Shown here piece after piece: positions 53,558-62,986 of a stretch of DNA of 64,000 nucleotides; within the stretch, counting starts at the first letter, position 1, and each line of letters starts with the position of its first letter. A program made the position numbers and the translations under genes. Below the pieces are notes generated by a model, which saw only the letters and a program-made list of their open reading frames with translations, did no database searches and was not told the DNA's origin. The stretch is from Agrobacterium sp. a22-2. GTDB taxonomy: Bacteria > Pseudomonadota > Alphaproteobacteria > Rhizobiales > Rhizobiaceae. The DNA lies in contig NZ_JAAXMM010000001.1 in NCBI RefSeq assembly GCF_012276985.1, positions 248,001 to 312,000 on the forward strand. Direction: 5' to 3'.

Positions 53558-53989
53558 TCATCCGGCGCGTTCCAGCAGGCCCTTGATCAGGAACATTTCC
53601 GCCTCGTGGATGCAGCCGAACTGCGTCCATTCGGCATCCGTCTGGGTGGCAAGGCGCCAGGTCAGCAGGCTGACGACGCAGGTATCGACGCCCATCTTCA
53701 GCACCCCGCCCGGAATGACCCGCGACATGTTTCGGAACTGCATGGTCTCCTTGGTGCCGCCAACCTCGTAGTCGACCTGGAACCGCGCCTGGTCGACATG
53801 CAGGCGTACATAGGTCTGCCGGCCGGTGAACGTCGAGGTTCCGAGAAACAGGCCTGGCTCGACTTCGGAGCGATCCATGCTACCCCAGGCCCATTGCCCC
53901 TGTTTGATGCCGTCGGACATCAGGGCAAAGGCGATACGGGCCGGTCGCTCGACAACGATGCTGCTCGAATGACAATGCGGATCCTGCAT
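53558..53989 (-). CDS. hypothetical protein, SRPBCC-like
   Basis: A 143-residue soluble protein. The pattern of alternating strands, IVVERPARIAFALMSD, then WAWGSMDRSEVEPGLFLGTSTFTG, QTYVRLHVDQARFQVDYEV and a C-terminal helix EAEMFLIKGLLE, resembles small START/polyketide-cyclase (SRPBCC) domains. This is a fold guess, not a clear match. A strong Shine-Dalgarno (AAGGGGATAGTC) supports the ATG at 53989. It faces the sulfite-oxidase-like gene with only 7 bases between stops, and no terminator was seen there. Confidence 0.7.
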   Translation of the reverse strand: MQDPHCHSSSIVVERPARIAFALMSDGIKQGQWAWGSMDRSEVEPGLFLGTSTFTGRQTYVRLHVDQARFQVDYEVGGTKETMQFRNMSRVIPGGVLKMGVDTCVVSLLTWRLATQTDAEWTQFGCIHEAEMFLIKGLLERAG

Positions 53990-54117
53990 GACTATCCCCT
54001 TTTTCGCGCCGGTCTGTACGCACCAGCCGCCAACCGATGCCCGGTCAATAGTTTAAGCATAAAATATAAAAGCCCAAGGTCAATGGGTTTCGGCAAGGGA
54101 CGACCATGCCCCGAACA

Positions 54118-55353
54118 TCACTCGGGGTAGCGAAACAGATCCTCCTCTGGGTCCGGTTGTCCGGCTATTCTCGAGGCAACCAGCTCAGAGGCAATGGCGC
54201 TGAAGGTGATACCGTTGCCGCCAAACCCCATCACCGCGTGCACATGGTCCATGCCGGGCGTCCGGTCGATGATCGGCAGGCCGGTTGTGGTCGTGCCGAA
54301 GGCAGCCGCCCAGCCGTAGGCGGGCTTGCCGATGTCGATCCCGGTCAGATCCTTGAGCTTTTCGGCAATCCGGGCAAACTTGGCCTTCGCCTTGTCCTGA
54401 TCGAGATGGGCGACCGGATCGGCTTCGTCCTCGCCGCCGGCAATGATGCGGCCGTCCGGCGTCGAGCGGAAATAGAGATAGGGATCGGATCCTTCCCAAA
54501 CCAGGAACTCGTCGAGCCAGGCCGGGCGCGGAATGCGCGGCTCGCTGGCCAGCGCCCAGGTGGAAATCACCCGATGGGCCGGGCTCTCCATGACTTCCAG
54601 GAATTCGTATCCTGTGCAGAACACCACGTCGGCGGCTGTCAGCAACCGGCCGCCCGCCGTTGCCAGGACCACGCCGTCGCGGGTTTCGCGCAGGTCGGTA
54701 ATGTCAAGCAGCGATACCGTTTCCACGCCCCGCACAGCGGCAGCTTTGTGCAGGCCGGCGGTCAACTGGGCGGGATTGGCGGAGGCCGATGGATTTGAGA
54801 CGATACCCGCCGTCCGCTGGATGCCGAAACGTTCGCGCAGCTCAGCCGATTTCAGATATTCGGCCTGCAGGCCTGCCTCAATGCGTCGATCGGCTTCAGT
54901 CTGCAGCGCGCGCGATCCGTATTCCTCGCCGGCCAGATAGAGCGTGCAGCGCTCTTCGAAGGCGCAACGAATATCGAGCCGGGCGATCGTGCGCTTGAGA
55001 TGTTTGACGGCCTCACTGGAGCGCTGCCAGGCGCGTGCCGCCTTTTCCTTGCCGATCAGCTTATCCAGCTGATGCAGCGGAATATCGATTTCATGCTGGA
55101 TCATCGCCGTGCTGGCCATGGTACTACCCCGCACAGGCAGCCGGCGATCGATCACCAGGATGCGCCGTTTTCCGTCGGCAAGCGCCTCGGCCATCATCGC
55201 GCCGCTAATGCCGGCGCCAACGATGATTACGTCATAGTCCTGATGTCGCGGCGTGCTGCTGGACGGTACGGTGATGCGAGGCGTTGCTGCCCACAAGGGA
55301 TGATCCGTGCGCAAAGTTTTGCGGCGCGTCACGCCATCCGTCGTTTTCGTCAT
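54118..55353 (-). CDS. FAD-dependent oxidoreductase (DAO/OrdL type)
   Basis: Flavoprotein of the D-amino-acid-oxidase fold, 411 residues from ATG 55353 (AGGGG four bases upstream). After an N-terminal extension of about 37 residues, the FAD motif is DYDVIIVGAGISGAMMAEALADGKRRILVIDRR. The core has GSTMASTAMIQHEIDIPLHQL, and the C-terminal FAD segment is PIIDRTPGMDHVHAVMGFGGNGITFSAIASELVA. OrdL-like enzymes oxidise amines such as gamma-glutamylputrescine or sarcosine; the substrate here is unknown. The open frame continues upstream to 55386. It appears monocistronic. Confidence 0.87.
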   Translation of the reverse strand: MTKTTDGVTRRKTLRTDHPLWAATPRITVPSSSTPRHQDYDVIIVGAGISGAMMAEALADGKRRILVIDRRLPVRGSTMASTAMIQHEIDIPLHQLDKLIGKEKAARAWQRSSEAVKHLKRTIARLDIRCAFEERCTLYLAGEEYGSRALQTEADRRIEAGLQAEYLKSAELRERFGIQRTAGIVSNPSASANPAQLTAGLHKAAAVRGVETVSLLDITDLRETRDGVVLATAGGRLLTAADVVFCTGYEFLEVMESPAHRVISTWALASEPRIPRPAWLDEFLVWEGSDPYLYFRSTPDGRIIAGGEDEADPVAHLDQDKAKAKFARIAEKLKDLTGIDIGKPAYGWAAAFGTTTTGLPIIDRTPGMDHVHAVMGFGGNGITFSAIASELVASRIAGQPDPEEDLFRYPE

Positions 55354-55501
55354 GAAACCCCTGCCCCTTGCGGAAATCCGATACAATCGGAGCGCCTTCA
55401 GTCAATGGCACAGCCCCCTTGGCTGGCCGAGGCAGTAACCCCAGGAACCGTCTTAAGTTCCCAGTCTTATCTTTTGCCTGCGGAAATGCCGACCGGCACA
55501 A

Positions 55502-55882
55502 TCAATTGGTGGCGCGCAGGCTCGCCCAAGGACGGTCATTGATCAGCGACACGAATATCTTGAAATAGTCCGCCGGCTTCGAGACGATCCGGTCGGCGGG
55601 AATTCCCAACGCAATGATCTCCTGGGCCGGCGTGCCGGAGACCACCCGGTAGGGAATTCCGGCAGAGCGCAGCCGTTCCACCACAGGGGTCACGACACCA
55701 TCAAGCACCTGGAAATCCAGTATCGCCGCCGTTACCCGGCCATTGTCCAGGAACTCCAGCGCATCGCGCACCGTTTCCGTAGTCACTACATTGGCACCGG
55801 CCTTGGACACGCTGTCGGCAGCGTCCATGGAAATGAAAACATCGTCCTCGACGATCAGGATTGTATCGGGCTCTGTGCGCAT
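55502..55882 (-). CDS. single-domain response regulator
   Basis: Stand-alone receiver domain of 126 residues, related to CheY-like and rhizobial REC-only proteins. It has TILIVEDDVFISMDAAD with the acidic pair, the phospho-acceptor Asp in AAILDFQVLDG, a Thr/Ser (VVSGT) and the conserved lysine in IVSKPADYF. There is no output domain and no kinase beside it, so it probably acts by protein contact or as a phosphate shuttle. The ATG at 55882 follows AAGGAGACAAGAAT; the frame extends to 55912 but lacks a better start. Confidence 0.88.
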   Translation of the reverse strand: MRTEPDTILIVEDDVFISMDAADSVSKAGANVVTTETVRDALEFLDNGRVTAAILDFQVLDGVVTPVVERLRSAGIPYRVVSGTPAQEIIALGIPADRIVSKPADYFKIFVSLINDRPWASLRATN

Positions 55883-56011
55883 ATTCTTGTCTCCTTCGAC
55901 TGCCAAACGCATTGCCGGCCGGTTTGTTCATCTTTTGCTAAAATTGAAAACGACATGGTGAACAAATGGTTAAATCTGGCCGCCCGTGCGCGAGGGACCG
56001 GTACTTCGATG

Positions 56012-56797
56012 TCATCGCAGCAGGCTCTGAGCCCCGTCGACCCAGATCGGTGTTCCCGTCACATGGCGCGCGCCGTCAGATGCCAGGAAGGCTATGACTT
56101 CGGCGACATCCTCGCTGGCACCGGCAATGCCTGCGGTGAGCGGAATATCGCCCTCCGGCCAGATGACCGGTACCCCTGCCTCTTCGCTGTTTCTCATCGT
56201 GGTATTGTCCTGGATTTCCGTATCGATCTTGCCGGGGCAGACCGCGTTGATACGGATATTGTGCTTGCCCAGTTCCGGGGCCAGTTGTTGCACCATGGCC
56301 AATTGTGCCGCCTTGGTCGCCGAATAGGCGGTGGCGCCCGGCGACGTGAAGGTCCGCGTTCCGTTGATCGACGAGATCACGATGATCGAACCGCCGCCCG
56401 ATGTCTTCAGATAGGGCACAGTCATATGCAGGGTCATGTAGGTGCCGCGCAGGTTGACAGCGATGGTGCGGTCCCATTCATCGGGCTTCAGATCATCAAT
56501 CGGCGCCCATATGCCGTTGATCCCGGCATTGGCCACGACGATATCGAGACGCCCCTTGCTATCGAACAGTGTCCCGACCGCCCGAGCCATCTGCTGCTCA
56601 TCCGTGATATCAGCCACCAGGGCGACGCTCTCACCGCCGGCCGCCTCGATCTCGGCGACTGTTGCGTGCAATTCCTCGGCGGTATGTCCCAGAACGGCGA
56701 CATAGGCACCTTGCGCGGCCAGATGCCGGGCTGCTGCCTTGCCGATGCCCGAACCGCCGCCCGTCACCAGGGCGACATCTCCGTGGAAGTCCATCAT
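56012..56797 (-). CDS. short-chain dehydrogenase/reductase (SDR)
   Basis: Classical SDR oxidoreductase of 261 residues. It has the NAD(P)-binding motif VTGGGSGIGKAAARHLA (residues 11-27), NAGI in VVANAGINGIW, a catalytic Ser in VISSINGTR, and Tyr-Lys in YSATKAAQLAM. The C-terminus VTGTPIWVDGAQSLL is typical. The substrate is unknown; relatives act on sugars, sorbitol or beta-ketoacyl thioesters. The ATG at 56797 follows AAGGAACACGA. It is divergent from glgX across 180 bases. Confidence 0.91.
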   Translation of the reverse strand: MMDFHGDVALVTGGGSGIGKAAARHLAAQGAYVAVLGHTAEELHATVAEIEAAGGESVALVADITDEQQMARAVGTLFDSKGRLDIVVANAGINGIWAPIDDLKPDEWDRTIAVNLRGTYMTLHMTVPYLKTSGGGSIIVISSINGTRTFTSPGATAYSATKAAQLAMVQQLAPELGKHNIRINAVCPGKIDTEIQDNTTMRNSEEAGVPVIWPEGDIPLTAGIAGASEDVAEVIAFLASDGARHVTGTPIWVDGAQSLLR

Positions 56798-56977
56798 TCG
56801 TGTTCCTTACTAAAAGTCCTGGGAAAGCGTGCGCCCCGTTCCTTTGGAACACGGCGGAACGGGTTTTGTTCCTCACCATTCGATAGTGGGCGAACGGTTT
56901 TTGCGGCGGTGCGGAACAAATGCTGCGCTTGCGGCTTATCTCGACGCAACTCTTCACCGGCCCTGAGGTACTTTCCC

Positions 56978-59059
56978 ATGGACATGAGCAGAGCACGTTT
57001 CGCAATCGAGGCCGGCCAATGGCAGAGCCTGGGCGCGCATTTCGATGGCAAAGGCACCAATTTCGCGTTGTTTTCGGCTCATGCCGAGCGCGTGGACCTG
57101 TGCCTCTACGACCCGACCGGCATGACCGAGATCGCCCGTCTCGACCTGCCGGAATACACCAATGAGATCTGGCACGGTTATGTGCCGGGCCTGAAACCGG
57201 GAGCGCTCTACGGCTACCGGGTACATGGCCCCTATGATCCGGCCAATGGCCATCGCTTCAACCCGCACAAGCTGCTGCTCGATCCCTACGCGCGAGAACT
57301 GGTCGGTCCGATCAAATGGTCGAAAGCGCATTTCGCCTATGATCTGGACAGCGAGGAGAAGGATCTGTCCTTCAACGACATGGACAGCGCTTCGGGCATG
57401 CCGAAATGCCGCGTGGTGGACCGCAACGCCGTGGGCTGGGGCTCGATCCAGCGGCCGGCGATCGGCTGGTCGGACACGATCGTCTATGAAACGCATGTGA
57501 AGGGCTTTACACAGCTCAATCCGGCCATTCCGCAGGAGTTGCGCGGCACGTTCGAAGGGCTCGGGCACAAGGCTGCGGTTGACTATATCAAGGGCCTCGG
57601 CATCACCTCCGTCGAACTCCTGCCGATCCACGAATTCCCCGATGACAGCCACCTGCTCGACAAGGGACTGCGGAATTATTGGGGCTACAACACCATCGGC
57701 TTCTTCGCCCCGGCCCAGCGTTACTACGGGCCGCAGGGATTGCATGGCTTCCGCGAGATGGTGCGCGCATTTCACGATGCCGGCATCGAAGTCATTCTCG
57801 ACGTGGTCTACAACCACACAGCCGAGGGCAATGAACTCGGCCCGTCGCTGTCCTTCAAGGGCATCGACAATTTCTCCTATTATCGGACACTGCCGGACAA
57901 TCACCGTTACTATATCAACGATACCGGCACCGGAAACACGGTGAACACATCGCATCCGCGCGTGCTGCAAATGGTGATGGATTCCTTGCGCTACTGGGCC
58001 GAAGACATGCAGGTCGACGGCTTCCGTTTCGATCTCGGCACCATTCTGGGCCGGGAGCCGGAGGGGTTCGACCAGCGCGGCGGCTATTTCGATGCAATGA
58101 CGCAGGATCCGGTGCTCAGCCGCGTCAAGCTGATCGGCGAGCCCTGGGATATCGGTCCCGGAGGCTACCAGGTCGGCGGCTTTCCGCCGGGCTGGGCCGA
58201 GTGGAACGACAAATATCGCGATTCGACCCGCGAATACTGGTTGAACGGCGACAATTGCGCGCCGGACTTTGCCGCACGCCTGCTCGGATCCGGCGATATC
58301 TACGATCTGCGCGGCCGTCGCCCCTGGGCAAGCGTCAACTTCATCACCGCCCATGACGGCTTCACACTGAACGACCTCGTCTCCTATGACAGCAAGCACA
58401 ACGAGGCCAACGGCGAAGACAACAATGATGGTCACAACGACAACCGCAGCCACAATTACGGAGTAGAGGGACCGACCGAGGACGAGGGCATCAACGCGCT
58501 ACGGGAGCGCCAGAAACGCAATTTTCTGGCGACCTTGCTGCTCTCACACGGGACACCGATGCTGCTGGCCGGCGACGAATTCGGCCGGTCGCAGATGGGC
58601 AACAACAACGGCTATTGCCAGGACAGCGAGATCAGCTGGCTGCATTGGGAAAACCTGCCGGACAGCTGCGAGGCACTGCGCAGCTTTACCCGGCGCCTGA
58701 TCGCGCTGCGCAAGGAACAGCCGCTGCTGCGGCGGGAGAACTGGCGCGACGGCATGGTGATCGACTGGTTCAACATGCATGGCGGGGCACAAAGGCCGGA
58801 ACATTGGCTGGACGGCAATGCGCTGGCGCTACGCCTGCATCGGGATGACTTGGCCGATCATCCCGGCATCTGGTCCGATGTCCTGATCCTGTTCAATCCG
58901 GTCGACGACGATGCCGCCTTTACCATTCCGGCCACCGGCGACAATGACTGGGTTCTGGAACTGATTACCAGCAACCCGGAGCAGCACGGCGATATTGCCA
59001 GGAAAACCGAGCAATTCGTTTTGCCGGCCCGTTGCCTTGCCTTGTTCCGAAAAAGCTGA
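56978..59059 (+). CDS. glgX: glycogen debranching enzyme GlgX
   Basis: Isoamylase-type alpha-1,6-glucosidase acting on phosphorylase-trimmed glycogen. From ATG 56978 it has 693 residues. An N-terminal CBM48-like domain (about 10-110, GKGTNFALFSAHAERVDLCLYD) precedes the GH13 barrel. The barrel has DVVYNHTAEG, the nucleophile D352 in VDGFRFDLGTILG, acid/base E388 in LIGEPWDIGPGGYQ, and the Asp of TAHDGFTLNDLVSY. The open frame runs over 1 kb further upstream but is antisense to the SDR gene and not credible. Other glg genes are not in this window. Confidence 0.94.
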   Translation: MDMSRARFAIEAGQWQSLGAHFDGKGTNFALFSAHAERVDLCLYDPTGMTEIARLDLPEYTNEIWHGYVPGLKPGALYGYRVHGPYDPANGHRFNPHKLLLDPYARELVGPIKWSKAHFAYDLDSEEKDLSFNDMDSASGMPKCRVVDRNAVGWGSIQRPAIGWSDTIVYETHVKGFTQLNPAIPQELRGTFEGLGHKAAVDYIKGLGITSVELLPIHEFPDDSHLLDKGLRNYWGYNTIGFFAPAQRYYGPQGLHGFREMVRAFHDAGIEVILDVVYNHTAEGNELGPSLSFKGIDNFSYYRTLPDNHRYYINDTGTGNTVNTSHPRVLQMVMDSLRYWAEDMQVDGFRFDLGTILGREPEGFDQRGGYFDAMTQDPVLSRVKLIGEPWDIGPGGYQVGGFPPGWAEWNDKYRDSTREYWLNGDNCAPDFAARLLGSGDIYDLRGRRPWASVNFITAHDGFTLNDLVSYDSKHNEANGEDNNDGHNDNRSHNYGVEGPTEDEGINALRERQKRNFLATLLLSHGTPMLLAGDEFGRSQMGNNNGYCQDSEISWLHWENLPDSCEALRSFTRRLIALRKEQPLLRRENWRDGMVIDWFNMHGGAQRPEHWLDGNALALRLHRDDLADHPGIWSDVLILFNPVDDDAAFTIPATGDNDWVLELITSNPEQHGDIARKTEQFVLPARCLALFRKS

Positions 59060-59078
59060 ATTCAATCGTCATCGCACC

Positions 59079-59104
59079 CTCCCCTGACCTTGCGGCCAGG
59101 GGAG
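59079..59104. terminator. hairpin between glgX and the BON gene
   Basis: CTCCCCTG (59079-59086) pairs with CAGGGGAG (59097-59104), with extra CC/GG pairs inside. It lies between the convergent stops of glgX (59059) and the BON gene (59122). On the plus strand it is followed by AGTTTC. A probable shared terminator. Confidence 0.6.
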
Positions 59105-59121
59105 AGTTTCAACTTCGACCG

Positions 59122-59409
59122 TCAGATGCCGCTGCGCTCGCCGATGGCGAGGTTGACGGAGACCTTATCCACGCCCGGCACATCAAGTGCCACCTGGACC
59201 GCCCGGTCAACCTCCTGGGCCGAACCGACCGTGCCGGAAAGCACGATCTCTCGCTTTATTGCCGTTGCCGAAACGCTTGAAGCGTCGATGCCGTCGCTGA
59301 CTGCCAGCTGTTCGGCGACGCTTGTTTCCAGAGCGACTTCCGCCGGGGGGATTTTCGCATTGTCGCGGACCGGCTCTTCGCCGTAGAATTTCTGTGGTTT
59401 GAACACCAT
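59122..59409 (-). CDS. BON domain protein
   Basis: A 95-residue protein made almost entirely of one BON domain (about residues 27-92): AVSDGIDASSVSATAIKREIVLSGTVGSAQEVDRAVQVALDVPGVDKVSVNL. BON domains usually bind membranes or phospholipids in OsmY-like periplasmic proteins. Here no signal peptide is seen (MVFKPQKFYGEEPV), so it may act in the cytoplasm, or the signal is atypical. The ATG follows GAGGTGAAAGACC, a strong Shine-Dalgarno. It is probably monocistronic; function unknown, with stress roles common among relatives. Confidence 0.85.
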   Translation of the reverse strand: MVFKPQKFYGEEPVRDNAKIPPAEVALETSVAEQLAVSDGIDASSVSATAIKREIVLSGTVGSAQEVDRAVQVALDVPGVDKVSVNLAIGERSGI

Positions 59410-59497
59410 GGTCTTTCACCTCGCATCACTGTTTCGATGCGAGGTTAACGCGGCACGCAGGGGATGGTTGCAATGGGGCTCTATCGCCCCATCGCCG

Positions 59498-60805
59498 TCA
59501 GGAGGCGCGGCCGACGCTGGAATAGGAAAAGCCCTGAGCGACGACATCCGGGGCCGTGTAGATATTGCGCAGATCGACCAGAACAGGCGATGTCATTATC
59601 GCTTTCAGCTTGGCGAAATCCAGCGCCTTGAAGGCGTTCCATTCGGTGATGATGACCAGGGCATCGGCACCTTCGGCGACGCTCTCGACGTCATCGCAAT
59701 AGGCAAGCTCGGGCATGGCCGATTTTGCGGAGGGCATACCCTCCGGATCGTAGGCCTTGAGAATGGCTCCTTTATCGAGCAAGGCCTGAACGATGGCGAG
59801 TGCAGGCGATTCCCGGATGTCATCGGTGTCCGGCTTGAAGGTCAATCCGAGAATGCCGATCACCTTGCCGCGCAACTGGCCGCCGACGGCACTTTCGACC
59901 TTGCGAGCCATGGCTCGCTTGCGCGTCTCGTTGATGCCGACGATCGTCTCAATCAGGCGGATCGGACTGTTATGGTCCTGCGCCGTCTTGACCAAGGCCA
60001 GCGTGTCCTTCGGAAAGCACGAGCCGCCGTAGCCGGGTCCGGCGTTGAGGAATTTCTGGCCGATGCGGCTGTCCAGCCCCATGCCGCGTGACACGTCCTG
60101 AACATTGGCGCCGACATGCTCGCAGAGATCGGCGATCTCGTTGATATAGGCAAGCTTCAGCGCCAGGAAGGCGTTGGCGGCGTATTTGGTCAATTCGGCG
60201 GTGCGGCGGGAGGTGAAGAGAAGCGGGTGCTTCTGGCGATCCAGCGCGCTATAGACATCGGCCATGATATCGCGGGCGCGATCGTCGTTAAGGCCGACCA
60301 CGACGCGATCGGGTTGCATGAAATCGGTGATGGCGGCTCCCTCACGCAGGAACTCCGGATTGGAGACGATCGCCAGATCGGCCTGCGGATTCGTCTCGGC
60401 CATGATGCGCTCAAGCTCGTCACCGGTGCCGACGGGAACAGTCGATTTTGTCACGATAACCGTGAAGCCGCGCACAGCCGCTGCCACTTCGCGGGCGGCG
60501 GCGAATACATAGGACAGGTCCGCATGGCCATCGCTCTTGCGCGATGGTGTGCCGACAGCAAGAAAGACGACCTCAGCGGCAGCGACCGGTTCGGCAAGAT
60601 CGGTGGTGAATGTCAGGCGACCTTCCGCAATATTCTTGGCGATCAGCGCATCAAGGCCGGGCTCGAAGATCGGCACATGTCCCGCATTGAGCAGGGCGAT
60701 CTTCGCCGCGTCCTTGTCGATGCAGGTGACCTGATGGCCGAAATCCGCGAGACACACGCCGGACACCAGGCCGACATACCCTGAACCAATAATCGCAATG
60801 CGCAC
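59498..60805 (-). CDS. ugd: UDP-glucose 6-dehydrogenase
   Basis: Oxidises UDP-glucose to UDP-glucuronate with NAD for surface polysaccharides; rhizobial members are also called RkpK. The start is a GTG at 60805 (VRIAIIGSGYVGL), with GGAG six bases upstream; the frame continues to 60976 without family sequence. The 435 residues show the Rossmann motif, VGTPSRKSDGHADLSYV, STVPVGTGDE, SNPEFLREGAAI and the catalytic C263 in GPGYGGSCFPKDT. It lies downstream of galE on the same strand with a 227-base gap that probably holds its promoter. Confidence 0.94.
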   Translation of the reverse strand: MRIAIIGSGYVGLVSGVCLADFGHQVTCIDKDAAKIALLNAGHVPIFEPGLDALIAKNIAEGRLTFTTDLAEPVAAAEVVFLAVGTPSRKSDGHADLSYVFAAAREVAAAVRGFTVIVTKSTVPVGTGDELERIMAETNPQADLAIVSNPEFLREGAAITDFMQPDRVVVGLNDDRARDIMADVYSALDRQKHPLLFTSRRTAELTKYAANAFLALKLAYINEIADLCEHVGANVQDVSRGMGLDSRIGQKFLNAGPGYGGSCFPKDTLALVKTAQDHNSPIRLIETIVGINETRKRAMARKVESAVGGQLRGKVIGILGLTFKPDTDDIRESPALAIVQALLDKGAILKAYDPEGMPSAKSAMPELAYCDDVESVAEGADALVIITEWNAFKALDFAKLKAIMTSPVLVDLRNIYTAPDVVAQGFSYSSVGRAS

Positions 60806-61032
60806 TGCCCACTCCAGAACCTTAAATTTCGGATCGCTCCGCCGCATCGCAGAAATCGCGTTTGAAGATGCGCATCGCGTATTTGGCAAACCCGGTCGCT
60901 TGTAGATGACAGCGCTCTCGGACTCACTTGGCCTAGCTTGCTTATTCCACAGTATTTTACAAGCCGGCCAACGCATGGCCGCAGAGACCGCAGCCTATGC
61001 GTGGCGGGGCAATGCAGCGATGAAACCCGCCT

Positions 61033-62019
61033 TCAGCGCAACAGGTTGGACGTGGAATGCCACTTCCAGGCCGACTGGATGATATCCTTCAACTCGTAGC
61101 GGGGAACCCAGCCCAATACATCCCGCGCCTTGTCGTTATTGGCCACCAGCGTGTGGGAATCGCCTTCCCGACGACCGATATACTCGACCGGGAACGGGCG
61201 GCCCGAGACGTCCTCGATGGCCGACAACAGCTCCTTGACAGTCGTGCCTGTTCCTGTGCCCAGGTTGAGTTCGACCGACGGGCCGTCCTTCAACAGATAT
61301 TCGACGGCGCGGACATGGGCATCGGCCAGATCGAGCACATGGATGTAATCGCGCACACACGTGCCGTCGCGTGTCTCATAGTCGCTGCCGAACACTTTGA
61401 AGCCCTGGCGCCGGCCAAGCCCTGCATCGATCGCCAGCGGAATGGCGTGGGTTTCCGGCGTATGCCACTCGCCGACGCGGCAGTCGAAATCGGCGCCGGC
61501 TGCATTGAAATAACGCAGGATGACCGAGCGGAACTGATTATACTGATCGTAGTCCTTGAGCGCCTGCTCGACGATCCATTTGGTGCGGCCATAGGGATTG
61601 ATCGGTGCCTGGCGGTGCTGCTCGTCGATCGGCACCATTTCCGGCAGTCCATAAGTGGCGCAGGTCGAGGAAAACACGAAGGCCTTGATCCCTGCGGCCT
61701 GGGCTGCCGACAGGAGCGTCAGCGAACCGATGACGTTGTTGTCGTAGAACGAAACCGGATCCTTGACGGATTCCCCAACCTCGATCAGCGCTGCGAAATG
61801 TAGGATGGCGGCAGGCTGATAGGTGCGCATGACCTCGTCGAGCCGTTCGCGGTCGCGGATATCGCCGCGCTCCAGGGGACCCCATTTGACGAACTCGCCA
61901 TGCCCGTTCGACAGGTTGTCATAGACGATCGGCAGGAAGCCACGCTTCGACAATTCAAGGCAGGTGTGCGAGCCGATATAGCCGGCACCGCCGACGACGA
62001 GAATGGGCGTATCCGTCAT
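61033..62019 (-). CDS. galE: UDP-glucose 4-epimerase
   Basis: Interconverts UDP-glucose and UDP-galactose; in rhizobia the gene is often called exoB for its role in exopolysaccharide. From ATG 62019 (GGAAG upstream) it has 328 residues. NAD motif ILVVGGAGYIGSHTCLELSKRG, YDNLSNGH, then the catalytic Ser region FVFSSTCATYG and Tyr-Lys in NPYGRTKWIVEQ. The family ending DIIQSAWKWH is present. The frame extends 11 codons upstream to 62052 without a better ribosome-binding site. Together with ugd it supplies nucleotide sugars. Confidence 0.94.
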   Translation of the reverse strand: MTDTPILVVGGAGYIGSHTCLELSKRGFLPIVYDNLSNGHGEFVKWGPLERGDIRDRERLDEVMRTYQPAAILHFAALIEVGESVKDPVSFYDNNVIGSLTLLSAAQAAGIKAFVFSSTCATYGLPEMVPIDEQHRQAPINPYGRTKWIVEQALKDYDQYNQFRSVILRYFNAAGADFDCRVGEWHTPETHAIPLAIDAGLGRRQGFKVFGSDYETRDGTCVRDYIHVLDLADAHVRAVEYLLKDGPSVELNLGTGTGTTVKELLSAIEDVSGRPFPVEYIGRREGDSHTLVANNDKARDVLGWVPRYELKDIIQSAWKWHSTSNLLR

Positions 62020-62371
62020 GAAATTGCTTCCGTTGTTATCCTTGGCCGCCAAGTCTTAAGGGCGGGCTGTTGCCACGACAAGGGGGGGCGCCGGCAACCA
62101 GCCTGAGCATTCCGGTTCTTTTTGGGCAGACCTTTGTGTCTTTTTCCACCCTCCGGCAACCGAGGCGGGCCATTGGCGGGGATTGCGACCTACAATATCT
62201 TGACCGCTATAGTCATATTTATAATGTTTGATTAAGGCTGACGCCGGACGAGCCGAAGCATGCGCGAACCGCCACCTACGTTGCAATGGTGACGAAGCCG
62301 CCAATGGTGCGGCCCAGACACCATTATCACCGTAGCGCCGTTTTGCCGGCTTTTGCAGGATCACAGCATTC
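62020..62371. other. intergenic region galE / hypothetical pair
   Basis: A 352-base divergent region. AT-rich sequence at 62195-62230 contains TTGACC and TATAAT, but 14 bases apart, which is too close for a standard promoter. Otherwise nothing was recognised. Confidence 0.45.
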
Positions 62372-62986
62372 ATGACCGTTCTTCTGATCCAATCCCAATA
62401 CCCATCCGATGGCATGGCGCCTTCGCCGTTCGAAGGAGCCGTGGCCGAGGGCCGGGTCCGGCCGGTGCGTGAACTGTCGCTGCACAAAGAGGATTTCGAG
62501 GCTATCAGCGGCCTGATCACCACGATGCATCTCGACCAGATCGGCTTTCGCCGGTTTGCCGATGCCGTGACGGCTTTTCTGTCAGGTGGCGGGAGATGGA
62601 TTTTCAACGGCCATATGTTGCGGCCGCCGATCGGCGGCCTTGGGCTATATCGACGGCTGGAGAGCCCGAAGCGCGGCGATTTCGCGCTCAGTCGCCTTTG
62701 CCGTCATCCAATCTTCGACGGTATCGACCAGAAGACGCTGGAAACCAATCATGGGGTCGCCGGCTTTTACGGCCGGGGCTACAACCCGCTGCCGGACGAA
62801 GCCGTGGCGATCAACGGTATCGGTCCTGACAATCACCCCATCGACTGGGTCTGGCAGCGGCCGGAGGGCGGCGCGATCCTGTCCCATGCCGGCAACGAAT
62901 TCTGGGGATGCGGCGATGATGCCGCGACCAAACAGCGGCTCGCCGACCGGGCCGTCGCGTGGGCAGGTGGGGAGTTGGCAACATGA
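62372..62986 (+). CDS. hypothetical protein, amidotransferase-like appearance
   Basis: Not recognised. The 204-residue soluble protein starts with a beta-strand (MTVLLIQSQYP) and has AISGLITTMHLDQIGFRRFADAVTAFLSGGGRWIFNGHM at about residues 45-83. This is the strand/helix/G-G-x-strand-G pattern of class I glutamine-amidotransferase-like (ThuA-like) folds. No clear catalytic Cys at the elbow is visible; the residue after the strand is Asn (FNGH). A glycine/tryptophan-rich segment DWVWQRPEGGAILSHAGNEFWG follows. It overlaps the next gene in an ATGA arrangement, so the two work together or are co-regulated. Confidence 0.7.
   Translation: MTVLLIQSQYPSDGMAPSPFEGAVAEGRVRPVRELSLHKEDFEAISGLITTMHLDQIGFRRFADAVTAFLSGGGRWIFNGHMLRPPIGGLGLYRRLESPKRGDFALSRLCRHPIFDGIDQKTLETNHGVAGFYGRGYNPLPDEAVAINGIGPDNHPIDWVWQRPEGGAILSHAGNEFWGCGDDAATKQRLADRAVAWAGGELAT

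Noticed and set aside
55955..56977. N-terminal extension of glgX by 341 codons
   Set aside because: Covers the SDR gene in antisense; GlgX family sequence begins at 56978.
62200..62225. Promoter TTGACC ... TATAAT before the hypothetical pair
   Set aside because: The elements are only 14 bases apart, too close for sigma-70 recognition.
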